DNA from: Chloroflexota bacterium
Lineage (GTDB): Bacteria > Chloroflexota > Anaerolineae > J102
Reading direction: 5' to 3'
Length of the DNA stretch: 52,633 nt
Assembly: GCA_013151415.1 (NCBI GenBank)
Contig: JAADII010000107.1
Span: forward strand, 1 to 52,633
Shown here: in pieces, positions 26,530-34,912 of the stretch
How the letters are laid out: every line of letters begins with the position of its first letter
Position numbering within the stretch: the stretch's first letter is position 1
Notes under the pieces: model-generated
Seen by the model: the letters and a program-made list of their open reading frames with translations, nothing else
Database searches by the model: none
Told to the model about the DNA's origin: nothing
Translations under genes and position numbers: made by a program

Positions 26530-27072
26530 ATGAAGCCCTTTTCAAGATCGTTGACGCTTATGATTGCCGCGCTGGCCGCGCTTTTGCTCGGCGGTCGCGT
26601 GTGGGCGCATGGCGGCGGCGCGCCGCAGTTGACCAATGAGCCTGCCGGGCCTTACACCATTTCCGCCTGGACCAACCCCGATCCACCCGCGGTGGGCGCG
26701 CTTCATCTCACCGTGGGCGTGGCCCTGGCCGACACCGGCGAAGCATTGACCGAACCCCAAGTCGAGGTGATCGCGTTTCCTCCGGACGGCGCAGCTCCGC
26801 AACGCGTGGCCGCCACCCATGAAGGCGCGCTCACCCCCTATTTTTACGAAGCCGATCTGCTCTTCTCGGCTCCGGGTGCATGGCGCATCCAAATCGAAGC
26901 GCGCGGCGTTGAAGGCGAGGGAAACGCGGCCTTCATGCTGACCGTGCGCGAGGCGACGCCAAATTACCTCCTTTGGGGCGCTGTTGGCTTGGGTTTGGTG
27001 GTCGCGCTTTGGCTGGGATGGATATTGTTTGGCCAACCGGCTTCGAAAGATGAAAAAACGCGGATGGGATAA
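26530..27072 (+). CDS. Secreted, membrane-anchored YtkA/FixH-like protein
   Basis: This 180-residue protein has a signal peptide (1-26; MKPFSRSLTLMIAALAALLLGG, cleavage after VWA). A beta-rich Ig-like domain (about 27-145) has the pattern of YtkA-like proteins: LHLTVGVALADTGE, an EVIAFPPDG strand, YFYEADLLFSAPGAWRIQI. A C-terminal membrane anchor (about 148-168) follows. The mature N-terminus, AHGGGAPQ, has a single His that could bind metal. The start is set at 26530 (26521 is a possible alternative); the long in-frame extension overlapping ctaG lacks a ribosome site. Proteins of this type sit in oxidase clusters and are suspected of helping copper or oxidase assembly. Confidence 0.72.
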   Translation: MKPFSRSLTLMIAALAALLLGGRVWAHGGGAPQLTNEPAGPYTISAWTNPDPPAVGALHLTVGVALADTGEALTEPQVEVIAFPPDGAAPQRVAATHEGALTPYFYEADLLFSAPGAWRIQIEARGVEGEGNAAFMLTVREATPNYLLWGAVGLGLVVALWLGWILFGQPASKDEKTRMG

Positions 27073-27090
27073 AACGCCATCCGCGTTTCT
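27053..27090. terminator. Bidirectional terminator
   Basis: AAACGCGGATGG (27056-27067) and CCATCCGCGTTT (27077-27088) form a perfect 12-bp stem with a 9-nt loop that contains the stop codon of the upstream gene. An A-run before it and T's after it let it serve both convergent transcripts. Confidence 0.8.
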
Positions 27091-27114
27091 GTTTCTCGGG
27101 GCCAGGCGCGAGGC

Positions 27115-27645
27115 CTATTTCCACTTGATCGTGCAACCCACCGGCGGCGTCCAGTCCACGGGCGGCTCCTTTCCCGCCAGCAGCGCTTCGATGGCGTCTC
27201 GCAAATAAGGCTCTTTCACCGCGGCCGGGTTCTCAAAGTTGTCATCGATGGCTCCGTGATAACGCAGACGGCGCTCTGCGTCGAAGAGAAACACCTCGGG
27301 CGTGCGGGTCGCGCCATATGCTCGCGGCGTTTCTTGACTTTCATCGTAGAGATAAGGGAAGTTGAAACCCTTCTCGGCCGCGCGGATTTTCATGTTTTCG
27401 AAGCTATCGTCCGGATATTTCTTGACGTCGTTGGCGTTGATCGCGATGAGTTGCACGCCTTTATCGGCATAATCGGCCTGGATTTGCACCATGCGGTCCT
27501 CCCAGGCGCGCACATAGGGACAATGGTTGCAACTGAATATAATGGCCAGCAAGGGCTTGTCATCGTAATCGGAAAGCGCGTGTGTTTTGTCATCCACGCC
27601 GGGCAGCTTGAACGGAATGGCTTTATCACCAATGCGTAAACTCAT
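27115..27645 (-). CDS. Thioredoxin-family (AhpC/TSA-like) redox protein
   Basis: This 176-residue protein has no signal peptide. The fold landmarks are an AhpC/TSA-type start (SLRIGDKAIPFKLPGVDDKTH), the strand LLAIIFSCNHCPYVRAW with a CNHC redox motif (about 39-42), YADKGVQLIAINAND, and TRTPEVFLFDAERRLRYHGAIDD with the cis-Pro before Glu. It resembles the cytosolic thioredoxin family protein common in Chloroflexota, cyanobacteria and Bacteroidetes, thought to reduce peroxides or disulfides. GGAGG is 6 nt upstream of the ATG. It is convergent with the cox cluster across the terminator. Confidence 0.85.
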   Translation of the reverse strand: MSLRIGDKAIPFKLPGVDDKTHALSDYDDKPLLAIIFSCNHCPYVRAWEDRMVQIQADYADKGVQLIAINANDVKKYPDDSFENMKIRAAEKGFNFPYLYDESQETPRAYGATRTPEVFLFDAERRLRYHGAIDDNFENPAAVKEPYLRDAIEALLAGKEPPVDWTPPVGCTIKWK

Positions 27646-27664
27646 CGTTGACCTCCTGTGAATT

Positions 27665-27778
27665 GTTAATGATTGGGTATTTAGATATTAGATATTGATT
27701 ATGTGGGCGTTTTTGCTAAAAATACTCACTATCCGATACCCAATATCCAGTATCAGGTAACCAATACCCAATATCTAT
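27665..27778. repeat. GATATTG-type word array with complementary arm
   Basis: The left part (27670-27705) repeats TAGATATT/GGGTATT words. The right part (27728-27775) carries complementary forms such as AATACCC and AATATCC, so the two arms can pair. The same words are at 51655-51712 and 52433-52450 around the suf operon. Confidence 0.65.
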
Positions 27779-28095
27779 CGACTCTGTATGATTTGTCTCA
27801 ACGCCTCGCGAATCATGTCTGGCGAGGGCAACGGCGATATGCGCCCGTCTGGCCATTGGTAGACGCGACACGTTAGTGCGGGCTGCGCGGCGGGAGGCGG
27901 CGGGACGATGTCTTCGCCATTGAGGAGGATCGTGGGCGAGCCGATGAAACGCCATTTCCTGGCCTGCTCCTCGGTTTCCACTTTGATCACTTCGATCGGT
28001 TCGTCCACGCCCTCCTCGGCCATGACGCGCTGCAATCGCTGCAACGCCTGCTCGTGTGAAGGGCAATCTTCATAATAAAGGAATTGGATTTTCAT
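27775..28095 (-). CDS. Small thioredoxin-like protein with CPSH motif
   Basis: This 106-residue protein starts at ATG 28095. The beginning MKIQFLYYEDCPSHEQALQRL is a thioredoxin-fold first strand and helix with a single-Cys motif (CPSH, Cys11). A later strand carries GSPTILLNGEDIVPPPP, which includes the cis-Pro position. It resembles the short thioredoxin-like proteins often found near mercury, arsenic or redox genes. With only one N-terminal Cys and another at about 81 (LTCRVYQ), classical dithiol exchange would need that distant residue. It shares its orientation with the redoxin gene, but the repeat array separates them. Confidence 0.7.
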   Translation of the reverse strand: MKIQFLYYEDCPSHEQALQRLQRVMAEEGVDEPIEVIKVETEEQARKWRFIGSPTILLNGEDIVPPPPAAQPALTCRVYQWPDGRISPLPSPDMIREALRQIIQSR

Positions 28096-28205
28096 GTCAT
28101 TATTTTACACGATGCCGCGACGATCGAGAAAACACCAATAAGAGAAGCGCAACAGCTCTTACCCATGATGGAAAAATGCGTGAAAAAATCCACCCTTGCT
28201 CTTTC

Positions 28206-29111
28206 CTAGCGGTTCAGAGTGCGAATGGCTTTGTTCAAGTTTTCGGGCGTGGCCGGCGCGCCGCCAACCTGGCGCTTGCCGCCCCCTCGCCGACCGGTCT
28301 TGGGGTCTCGCAGGCTCTCGCATAGTTTGCCGATGTGGGCAGTGGGCCTGCCCCAAGGGTTATAACCAATGGTCATATGGCCGTTGGGCTTAAGCCGTAT
28401 GGTGTAATCGGCCTCAGGGAAGACCGCGCAGAGCAAAAAGGGATTGATGGCCGAGGGCCGGACCCCGCTTTCGATGAGTGGGCTGCTATCCCATATGGCC
28501 ACCCGGCCCTCGATGCGTCCGTTGGTTTCAATATGGCGTTGCACGCGTTCTAATAGGCGTCGCGCTTCATCCACCCGGTCGCGATGGCGGTTGACGAAAG
28601 CTGCTGCATCCGGCTCTCGCCATAGCTCGGCCAAAACGCGTTCATGCTCCAGCGCATTATACGCGGCCAAAAACTGTTGGCCCAGGCTTTCCAATCCCAC
28701 GGCCTCGGCCGGGCTAGGATACGCGCCCGAATCCATCCAGTCCACATGCCGAATCACATCTTCCGGCCAGTCTTCTCGTCCCCCAACCGTATCCAACATC
28801 AAGCTGAAGCAAGAAAGCGCGGTTAGTTCGAGGATGTGTATGCTGGGGTCGAACCATGGCTCTGAGCTGTCGTGATGGTCCATGCCGGGGACGCCGGGGT
28901 AAAGCCGCACGTCTACGGTGAAGAAGTTCGGGTTGAGCACTGCGAGATCATGCAGATTGTTGGCCACTCGGTCATGATAATCGGCCCGCGCCAAAGGCGC
29001 CACGCGGCCCGTCCTTCGCTGCACTGCTCGCCGCAGCGCCAACGCGGCCAATCCGCCATCTGGATCATCGTGGTGGAGGATAAGATGAATGGCGTGCAAG
29101 TTCATATTCAT
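28206..29111 (-). CDS. DHH-superfamily phosphoesterase-like protein
   Basis: This 301-residue protein starts at ATG 29111, 25 nt after the lutC stop; the longer frame starts with TTG inside lutC. HHDDPDGG at 13-20 and DHHDSS at 78-83 are the metal-binding motifs of the DHH superfamily, and LNPNFFTVDVRL supplies the strand between them. The C-terminal part ends in TGRRGGGKRQVGGAPATPENL, in the place of the DHHA1 GGGH motif but with Lys for His. Relatives hydrolyse oligoribonucleotides, cyclic dinucleotides or pyrophosphate. The substrate here cannot be read. It appears to be the last gene of the tyrS-lutABC transcript. Confidence 0.75.
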   Translation of the reverse strand: MNMNLHAIHLILHHDDPDGGLAALALRRAVQRRTGRVAPLARADYHDRVANNLHDLAVLNPNFFTVDVRLYPGVPGMDHHDSSEPWFDPSIHILELTALSCFSLMLDTVGGREDWPEDVIRHVDWMDSGAYPSPAEAVGLESLGQQFLAAYNALEHERVLAELWREPDAAAFVNRHRDRVDEARRLLERVQRHIETNGRIEGRVAIWDSSPLIESGVRPSAINPFLLCAVFPEADYTIRLKPNGHMTIGYNPWGRPTAHIGKLCESLRDPKTGRRGGGKRQVGGAPATPENLNKAIRTLNR

Positions 29112-29136
29112 TGAAGCCCAAGCGCTCCGAGCGGAG

Positions 29137-29709
29137 TCAATCAAAATCGTCGAAAAGAATCACGTGAATGTTGCGCGGGCCAAACATGCCAAAGTGAGGA
29201 ACCAGTTCGATATCGCGGCTCACGCTGGGCCCGCTTACGATAAGCGCGCGCTCGCACGCCTCGGCTCGCCCTTCCTTCTGCCAGGTTTCGCGCCAGGCGG
29301 TCATGTCTGGATACAGTTCCGACGTGGGTAAGACCACAATTTGCCGGCCCGAGAGGATGTGCACAAGCCAATCGCGCGGGGATGGCGGCGAAAAGACCAA
29401 TGAGCCGGTGGCAGCCAAACCCGCGTGCGCGCCGCTGACCGCAAGCGTGACTTCTTCCAGAGGCCCGCGTTCTTCTGGCCGCACAAGCACGATGTTGGCG
29501 TCGCGAAAAGCCTCGGTCAGGCCCGGAATGGGCAATGTCTGAGGCGCGGGCGCGGCCACGCGATGCACGCCGCCTTCGCGTATGCGCAATAGCAAGGCCA
29601 ATCGCGCGGAGATGGGATCGGGCTGATGCTCCCAGCTGCCGCCAACTCGCTGCCATGCCCGCGCGAACCTTTCAATCGTTTCGGGTCGGGTTGGATCGAA
29701 ATTCACCAT
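29137..29709 (-). CDS. lutC: LUD-domain lactate utilisation protein LutC
   Basis: This 190-residue protein is made of one LUD domain. Landmarks are the central strand NIVLVRPEERG, LAVSGAHAGLAATGSLVF (about 89-106) and the IVVLPTSELYPDM strand. The end carries ALIVSGPSVSRDIELVPHFGMFGPRNIHVIL (about 155-185), the typical LutC SDIE and GVHGP-like region with Phe-Gly-Pro here. It is the third component of the LutABC L-lactate dehydrogenase complex, which contains Fe-S proteins but no flavin. It starts 17 nt after lutB. Confidence 0.88.
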   Translation of the reverse strand: MVNFDPTRPETIERFARAWQRVGGSWEHQPDPISARLALLLRIREGGVHRVAAPAPQTLPIPGLTEAFRDANIVLVRPEERGPLEEVTLAVSGAHAGLAATGSLVFSPPSPRDWLVHILSGRQIVVLPTSELYPDMTAWRETWQKEGRAEACERALIVSGPSVSRDIELVPHFGMFGPRNIHVILFDDFD

Positions 29710-29725
29710 GCTGGAGTCTCAATTT

Positions 29726-30964
29726 TCAACGAAGGTGGGCGATCGCTCGCAGAAAACGCGTAAAAAGCCGCGGGCGTTTGAGCATGCGCCGCCAGAGCCA
29801 GAGCAGCGTTCGTTCCCGCGAGATGTTGGGAGCCAGGCGAACGCGTTGTCGTTGCAACAAACCGGTTAGATCGATATCCACAGGGCAGGCTTTATTGCAA
29901 GCGCCGCAATCTGTGCTGAGAAAGGGTTGTTCACTGGCAACGCCTGGTCGGAGCAAAAGCGGGTTGAGCACAGCGCCGATAGGTCCGCTGTAAGGGGGAA
30001 CGCGGCGAGGGTCGGGGCTGTAGCCCGAGATCGCGATCTGTCGGAATACGGGGCAGGCTGTATGACAGGCTCCACACTGAATGCATCGCAGCGCCTCTTC
30101 AAAACCCTCGGCCAATGCTCGCGTTCGGTTGTTGTCCACAATGACCAGATCGATGTCGGGGCCGCGTCCCTCCATACGGGTTGGGCCCAGTATTTGAGCC
30201 GTGTAAGCAGGCATGGGCGCGGCCCAGGCGCCAAATGCATAAGCCTTTATCAAGATATGAAGATCGGCCGAGCTGGTCACAACCTGTTCGATGCTCATCA
30301 CGCAGATGAGATGTTCCGCCTGGGCCATAAGATTGGCGTTGTGTCCGTCATTATCCAGGCAAACCAACGCTCCGCTTTCGGCCACCGCAAACTGGAGCCC
30401 CAGGATGGCTGTTTTGGCGCTGAAAAACGCGGCGCGGGTCCGGCTGCGCACATGGCTATCGAGAATATGGACGTCGAATGTAGCGGGCACGCGTAGCCTC
30501 GCCTGCATGGTCTCGCTCACATCGGCCAGGCGAAGATGAATAGCAGGCCAGATGGGATGTTGGGGCGTGGTTTCGCTGAGAGCAACGAGAAAATCGCCGG
30601 GGTGAACGCGAGTCAATGCAATGCGATTGACGGCTGCGGCTTCATCCAGCGCGATTTCGTCGAGCAGAGGCGCTCGATTGCGCAAAGCCTCGAACGCGCC
30701 GCGCTCGCGCATTAGCGCAATAATGATGCGGTTGGCCTCTTGTGCGGTTTCGGCTCGGTGCACGCGCGCGCCATTGGCGGTTGCGCTCTGTTCGAGTTTT
30801 TGCAGGTGTGAGGCCAGATCGTCCAACACCCTTTGCCTGGCTTCGCCCGCAAGCCTGCGCTCTCGCTCATGCGTCTCTTCAGAGCGAACATGTCGTCCGG
30901 CCTCGCGGGTCTGCTCTCTCAGGCGTTCCAAAGCCTGGCGCGTGTGTCGTTCGGCAAGCATCAT
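29726..30964 (-). CDS. lutB: Iron-sulfur L-lactate oxidation protein LutB
   Basis: This 412-residue protein has a LUD domain in its first two-thirds (FFSAKTAILGLQFAVAESGALV, about 180-200). Two ferredoxin-type segments follow: CIQCGACHTACP (about 294-305) and STDCGACNKACPVDIDL (about 351-367). The latter has three cysteines preceded by Ser, as in Bacillus LutB. The characteristic YSGPIGAVLNPLLL linker lies between them. It overlaps lutA (ATGA), indicating coupled translation. At 412 residues it is shorter than Bacillus LutB, mainly at the C-terminus. Confidence 0.9.
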   Translation of the reverse strand: MMLAERHTRQALERLREQTREAGRHVRSEETHERERRLAGEARQRVLDDLASHLQKLEQSATANGARVHRAETAQEANRIIIALMRERGAFEALRNRAPLLDEIALDEAAAVNRIALTRVHPGDFLVALSETTPQHPIWPAIHLRLADVSETMQARLRVPATFDVHILDSHVRSRTRAAFFSAKTAILGLQFAVAESGALVCLDNDGHNANLMAQAEHLICVMSIEQVVTSSADLHILIKAYAFGAWAAPMPAYTAQILGPTRMEGRGPDIDLVIVDNNRTRALAEGFEEALRCIQCGACHTACPVFRQIAISGYSPDPRRVPPYSGPIGAVLNPLLLRPGVASEQPFLSTDCGACNKACPVDIDLTGLLQRQRVRLAPNISRERTLLWLWRRMLKRPRLFTRFLRAIAHLR

Positions 30965-31662
30965 GGCAGAGAGAGGGCGATGAATTCGGCTAAATGCACC
31001 ATGGGCGGCCCCTCCGCCGCTTTGAGCATCGGGGCCAACCGGATCACGCAGCCCACGTCGTCGCTCAAGACCAAATCGGCCCGGCTGTTAAGAAGCGCGC
31101 GGGCCGCGGCCGCGGCGATGGCGCGGCTCACATCGGGATGACGCCAGACCAGATTGCCGCCAAAGCCGCAGCACGTCTCGCTTATGGCGGGCAATATCTG
31201 CGCGCCTTGAATGCGCGTGAGTAATGTCGATGCGCCGCGGTCATGGTCCACAGAGCAGGGTCGGAAATAGAGGATGCGTCCCTCGAAGCGCAGGTCGATC
31301 TGGTCGATTCCTCCGCTTTCGACAAGAAAACGAGTCCATGTCGATGTCTTCTTGGCCATATCATGCGCGGCTGCGGCCCGCTCGGAGCCGGCCAACAGCT
31401 CAGGGATGCGCTGCTGTATCATGTGCAGGCAAGAAGGCGAGGCCGCGACCACTGCCTCGAAGCCAGTGAACGCGTCCACTGTGCTTCGAGCAGCCTCTTT
31501 CGCTCCGAGCACATCTCCGGCCTGCCAGGCGGGAAGACCGCAACACGCGTGCGCGGGCGCGACCAGGTCTAGGCCAAGGAACGCGGCCGTCTGGAGCATG
31601 GCGTCGATAAGTCGAGGCCGGAAGGCTTGCGCCCAACAGGAGGCGAGAAGACCAATGCTCAT
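30961..31662 (-). CDS. lutA: L-lactate oxidation protein LutA (CCG-domain)
   Basis: This 233-residue protein has two cysteine-rich CCG domains: HACCGLPAWQAG (about 38-49) with SPSCLHM (about 75-81) in the first half, and FRPCSVDHD with ETCCGFGGNLVW in the second. These bind an Fe-S cluster as in heterodisulfide reductase HdrB. LutA, LutB and LutC together oxidise L-lactate to pyruvate and deliver electrons to the respiratory chain. The ATG at 31662 follows the tyrS stop by 1 nt, so the lut genes appear transcribed with tyrS. No LutR-type regulator is seen nearby. Confidence 0.9.
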   Translation of the reverse strand: MSIGLLASCWAQAFRPRLIDAMLQTAAFLGLDLVAPAHACCGLPAWQAGDVLGAKEAARSTVDAFTGFEAVVAASPSCLHMIQQRIPELLAGSERAAAAHDMAKKTSTWTRFLVESGGIDQIDLRFEGRILYFRPCSVDHDRGASTLLTRIQGAQILPAISETCCGFGGNLVWRHPDVSRAIAAAAARALLNSRADLVLSDDVGCVIRLAPMLKAAEGPPMVHLAEFIALSLP

Positions 31663-31663
31663 C

Positions 31664-32890
31664 TTACGCCGACAAAAGACGCACGAAACGACGCTTTCCC
31701 TTTTGCAAAACCGATCCTTCTGCTTTTGGCCTGGGTTGTAGTTGGGGGTCGGTCACGACCTGGCCATCCAGCCGCACCCCGCCCCCACGGATGTCGCGCT
31801 TGGCCTGACTGCGGCTGGACGAAAATCCCGCTCGCGTGAGTAGATCGACCACGGTTTCGCCGGGTTGCACGGTTAGGGTGGGCATGTCTTTGGGCAGTTC
31901 TTTCTTCTGAATGGTGCGAACGAAGTGCTCCTCCGCGGCTTGCACTTCTTCGGGCGGATAGAACAACCCAACGATTTCCCGAGCCAAAGCCATTTTTAGG
32001 TCGCGAGGATGCAACTTGCCCTCTTCGAGTAGGCGAAATTGCTTTTCGATGTATTCAGGATGCCAAGTGGTGACCAGCTCAGCATAGTTGCGCATGGCGT
32101 GGTCGGGTATGGACATGAGTTTGCCATACATTTGCTCGGGCGGTTCGGAAATGCCGATATAGTTGCCCGTGCTCTTGCTCATGCGCAGATGACCATCCGT
32201 GCCCACCAGGATGGGCAAGGTGAGCGCAATTTGGGGTCGCAGGCCAAACACCTCCATGAGCTTGCGACCAGCCATCAGATTGAACAGTTGGTCCGTTCCG
32301 CCCAGTTGGACATCGGTGCGCAAAGCCACCGCGTCGTAGCCCTGCATGAGCGCGTAGAAGAATTCGTGCAGCCAAATGGCTTCGCCCTTGGCGTAACGCT
32401 TGGCGAATTTGTCGCGCGCCAGGAATTGTTGCACAGTGAAATGGCTGGCCAGATTGATCACATCTTTGAAGGTGAGCTTGCTCAGCCATTTGGCGTTGTA
32501 TTCGACGATGGTGCGTTCGGGATCAAGGATTTTGAAAGCCTGTTCGGTGTAGGTGCGGGCTTTGGCCTCGATCTCCTCTTCGGTTTGCTGCGGACGGGCG
32601 CTGTCGCGGTCGCTGGGATCGCCGATGAGCCCCGTAAAGTTGCCGATGAGGAAGATGGCCTGATGTCCGAGATCTTGGAATTGGCGCAGCTTGCGCATGG
32701 TTACGGTGTGGCCGAGGTGGAGGTCGGGCGCAGTTGGATCGTAACCGCAGTAAACGCGCAAGGGCCGACCGGTCTCCACGCTTTCTTGCAGGCGTTCGCG
32801 CAGTTCGGCCTCCATATGTTTGTAGATTTGAGGGTCGCCGAAATCGACCCCGCGCATGAGAATGGTGAGTTGTTCTTCGACGGGCAGCAT
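31664..32890 (-). CDS. tyrS: Tyrosyl-tRNA synthetase
   Basis: This 408-residue class I synthetase has the HIGH equivalent HLGH near residue 57 ([10 protein letters not shown]), the tyrosine/ATP region [22 protein letters not shown] (about 185-206) and the KMSKS equivalent RMSKS near 235. A C-terminal S4 RNA-binding domain is present ([14 protein letters not shown] onward). The sequence resembles the TyrZ-like branch. It charges tRNA-Tyr in the cytosol. No T-box leader was found upstream; the upstream gap holds intergenic repeats instead. The lut genes directly follow. Confidence 0.95.
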   Translation of the reverse strand: MLPVEEQLTILMRGVDFGDPQIYKHMEAELRERLQESVETGRPLRVYCGYDPTAPDLHLGHTVTMRKLRQFQDLGHQAIFLIGNFTGLIGDPSDRDSARPQQTEEEIEAKARTYTEQAFKILDPERTIVEYNAKWLSKLTFKDVINLASHFTVQQFLARDKFAKRYAKGEAIWLHEFFYALMQGYDAVALRTDVQLGGTDQLFNLMAGRKLMEVFGLRPQIALTLPILVGTDGHLRMSKSTGNYIGISEPPEQMYGKLMSIPDHAMRNYAELVTTWHPEYIEKQFRLLEEGKLHPRDLKMALAREIVGLFYPPEEVQAAEEHFVRTIQKKELPKDMPTLTVQPGETVVDLLTRAGFSSSRSQAKRDIRGGGVRLDGQVVTDPQLQPRPKAEGSVLQKGKRRFVRLLSA

Positions 32891-32924
32891 GGTGAGCTAT
32901 GAATGGAAGAGGAAAGAAGAATGA

Positions 32925-33170
32925 TGGAAGGGACGATGGGATCATAGGACGAAGAGACCATGGCCGAACCTAACCCCATCGTCCTATCGTCTTATGGTCT
33001 TATCGTCTATTTTCAAAGCACTCCGACGGCGGGCTTGTCCGCTCCGACACGGACTTGCGCCGACCAAAGTAGACCAAAGTAGACCAAGATAGACGATGGG
33101 CCTTTTGGTCTATGTTGGTCCTATGGTCTATGTTGGTCTGAGCGCTCATCAAGGCCTGTATTGGACATTG
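32925..33170. repeat. Composite intergenic repeat element (orientation opposite to the 45712 copy)
   Basis: Read on the minus strand, the element consists of a GACCAA/TTGGTC hairpin (33061-33140), a GC-rich CGGGC/GCCCG section (33025-33060), and a GACGATGG-type hairpin (32925-33010). The segment 33053-33118 matches the reverse complement of 45862-45930 almost base for base, except for AAAG versus AACG differences. An 18-nt block of the GTCTATGTTGGTC type is present twice here and once there. No gene is visible in 32891-33175. Confidence 0.8.
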
Positions 33171-33175
33171 GACGC

Positions 33176-33682
33176 TTATTTTCGAAGCAGCTTTTCGGCC
33201 ACCCCGCGCGCGGTGGCTGCGTTCATCTCGCCATCGATACGGCCGCGCAGAATGCCGTTGGCGTCTACGAACCAGGTGGTGGGCATGGCGCGCAGGCCAA
33301 AAATAGGGTTCACGGTGCCGTCATCCGAAATGACAATGGGGAAGGTGACGCCATGCTCTTGCGTCCAGGCTCGAACCTTTTCGGGCTCTTCCTCCACATT
33401 GACGCCCAACACCATCAATCCGCGGTCGGCATACTCTTCGTAAAGAGCTTGCAAAATGGGCATTTCTTTCACGCAGGGAGGACAATATGTTCCCCAAAAA
33501 TTGATGAAGACCGCCTGGCCCCGAAAATCGGAGAGCGCGAGCAGGTCGCCTTCAGGTGTGGGCAGCACAATGTCAGGCGCGGGCTCTGTTCCATCCAGCG
33601 AAGGCAATGGCACAGCTACAGGGCTGCACGCCGCCAGATTCAACAGCAAAATGGGGGCGATGAGAATCAAGAGGCGTCGCAT
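33176..33682 (-). CDS. TlpA/ResA-like thioredoxin lipoprotein
   Basis: This 168-residue protein has a signal peptide with lipobox LAAC and Cys19 as the lipidation site. It also has a thioredoxin-like AlkylHPR/ResA domain: FRGQAVFINFWGTYCPPC with the redox pair Cys67-Cys70, VLGVNVEEEPEKV and the cis-Pro in LRAMPTTWFVD. Such proteins reduce disulfides in apocytochrome c or prepare the CuA site on the outer face of the membrane. That role would fit the caa3 oxidase here, though the gene is not in that operon. A short G-rich ribosome site lies 5 nt upstream of the ATG. Confidence 0.85.
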   Translation of the reverse strand: MRRLLILIAPILLLNLAACSPVAVPLPSLDGTEPAPDIVLPTPEGDLLALSDFRGQAVFINFWGTYCPPCVKEMPILQALYEEYADRGLMVLGVNVEEEPEKVRAWTQEHGVTFPIVISDDGTVNPIFGLRAMPTTWFVDANGILRGRIDGEMNAATARGVAEKLLRK

Positions 33683-33730
33683 GATTCCCCCATTTTACCG
33701 CAGCCGTGCTAAAATCGGTAACATTCTGGC

Positions 33731-33757
33731 ATTGCATATTGCGTATCGCGTATCCCG
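33731..33757. repeat. ATTGCGTATCGCG-type words
   Basis: Three imperfect 8-9 nt words of the CGTATTGCG family lie head to tail between tlpA and the DUF368 gene. This is a smaller copy of the array at 43975-44070. Confidence 0.5.
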
Positions 33758-33871
33758 GGTTGCAATTCAACGCTTGCAAGCGGCATCCGCGATGTCATGA
33801 GGCTCGGCCTCACACCATCCCACCCATTCCCCTTCTCAACCTTATCCTCAGCCTTAACCTCATTCTCAAAC

Positions 33872-34849
33872 ATGGAAACCACAGTCCCCACCATCGACAA
33901 CACTCCGCAGCAAACTGCTCGCACCTGGAAAGGATACCTGGGCCTGGCGGCCCGCGGGTTCGCCATGGGATCGGCCGATGTGGTGCCCGGCGTTTCGGGC
34001 GGCACTATGGCCTTCATCCTTGGCATCTACGAAGAATTGATTTTCAGCATCCGCGCGGTGGGTCGCAAGGACTTCTGGCAGGCGCTGTTGCGCTTTCGCC
34101 TCAGGGATGCGTTCGCGGCCATCAATTTGCCTTTTCTGGTCACGCTTTTCATGGGCATTCTACTCGCCTTTCTCACTTTGGCGCGCGCGCTAGAATGGAC
34201 CTTGGAAAACAGACCGGTTTTCATATGGAGCTTTTTCTTTGGTCTGGTGCTGGCTTCGGTGATCACCGTGGCGCGGCGCATCAAAAAATGGGCCGTCATT
34301 CTTGTGGCCGCGCTGGCGCTGGCCGCGGTGGGCGCGTATTTGCTGGTGGGCGCGGTGCCCGCTCAGACGCCCAATACGCCCCTTTTCATCTTTCTCAGCG
34401 GCGCGCTGGCCAGTTGCGCCATGATCTTGCCGGGCATATCCGGCGCGTTCATATTGGTCTTGCTGGGCAAGTATGAGTTCGCGCTCAGCGCGGTGAACAA
34501 CATGGACATCGTCAGCCTGATCACGCTGGCCGCGGGCGCGGCCGTGGGTCTGGTCACTTTCGCGCAGGTGTTGGGATGGCTCTTCCGCAAGCATCATGAC
34601 CTGGCCGTGGCCATTCTCACCGGTTTTATGCTGGGCAGCTTGCGCAAGCTGTGGCCCTGGAAAGAGGTGGTGGAATCCATCACCGACGCGAAAGGCGAAG
34701 TCATCCCCCTGGTTGTGAACAATGTTTTGCCCCCCACCCAGATAAACGGTGCGTTCAACACCGAAATCATCTTTGCCCTGCTGTTGGCTGCGGTCGGCTT
34801 CGCGGCCGTCCTGCTCCTTGACCGAATGGCTGTGCAGATCGGTGACTAA
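33872..34849 (+). CDS. DUF368 membrane protein, probable polyprenyl-phosphate transporter
   Basis: This 325-residue polytopic protein starts at ATG 33872; the longer frame begins inside the repeat region. Two related halves are visible: GSADVVPGVSGGTMAFILGIYEEL (about 27-50) and ASCAMILPGISGAFILVLLGKYE (about 179-201). This internal inverted repeat is characteristic of DUF368, with PG(V/I)SG at each half. Members (PopT) were shown to recycle undecaprenyl phosphate across the membrane together with DedA proteins. It is monocistronic and convergent with the PIN toxin gene. Confidence 0.88.
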   Translation: METTVPTIDNTPQQTARTWKGYLGLAARGFAMGSADVVPGVSGGTMAFILGIYEELIFSIRAVGRKDFWQALLRFRLRDAFAAINLPFLVTLFMGILLAFLTLARALEWTLENRPVFIWSFFFGLVLASVITVARRIKKWAVILVAALALAAVGAYLLVGAVPAQTPNTPLFIFLSGALASCAMILPGISGAFILVLLGKYEFALSAVNNMDIVSLITLAAGAAVGLVTFAQVLGWLFRKHHDLAVAILTGFMLGSLRKLWPWKEVVESITDAKGEVIPLVVNNVLPPTQINGAFNTEIIFALLLAAVGFAAVLLLDRMAVQIGD

Positions 34850-34912
34850 GTTGCAGTCGAAAACGATTCCCCCCTTCACCGTGATCGTGAAACGACAGCC
34901 GAAGCCATTTTG

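Noticed and set aside
29726-30964. LutB missing one cysteine in its second cluster motif.
   Set aside because: From memory, Bacillus LutB also has Ser at that position (SSLCxAC), so three cysteines there are normal for the family.
32891-33175. A T-box riboswitch upstream of tyrS.
   Set aside because: No GGGTGGNACCGCG-like antiterminator or specifier stem is seen; the region is made of intergenic repeats.
34850-34912. TTCAC/GTGAA hairpin between the DUF368 and PIN genes as a terminator.
   Set aside because: The stem is only 5 bp with no T-run, too weak to call.
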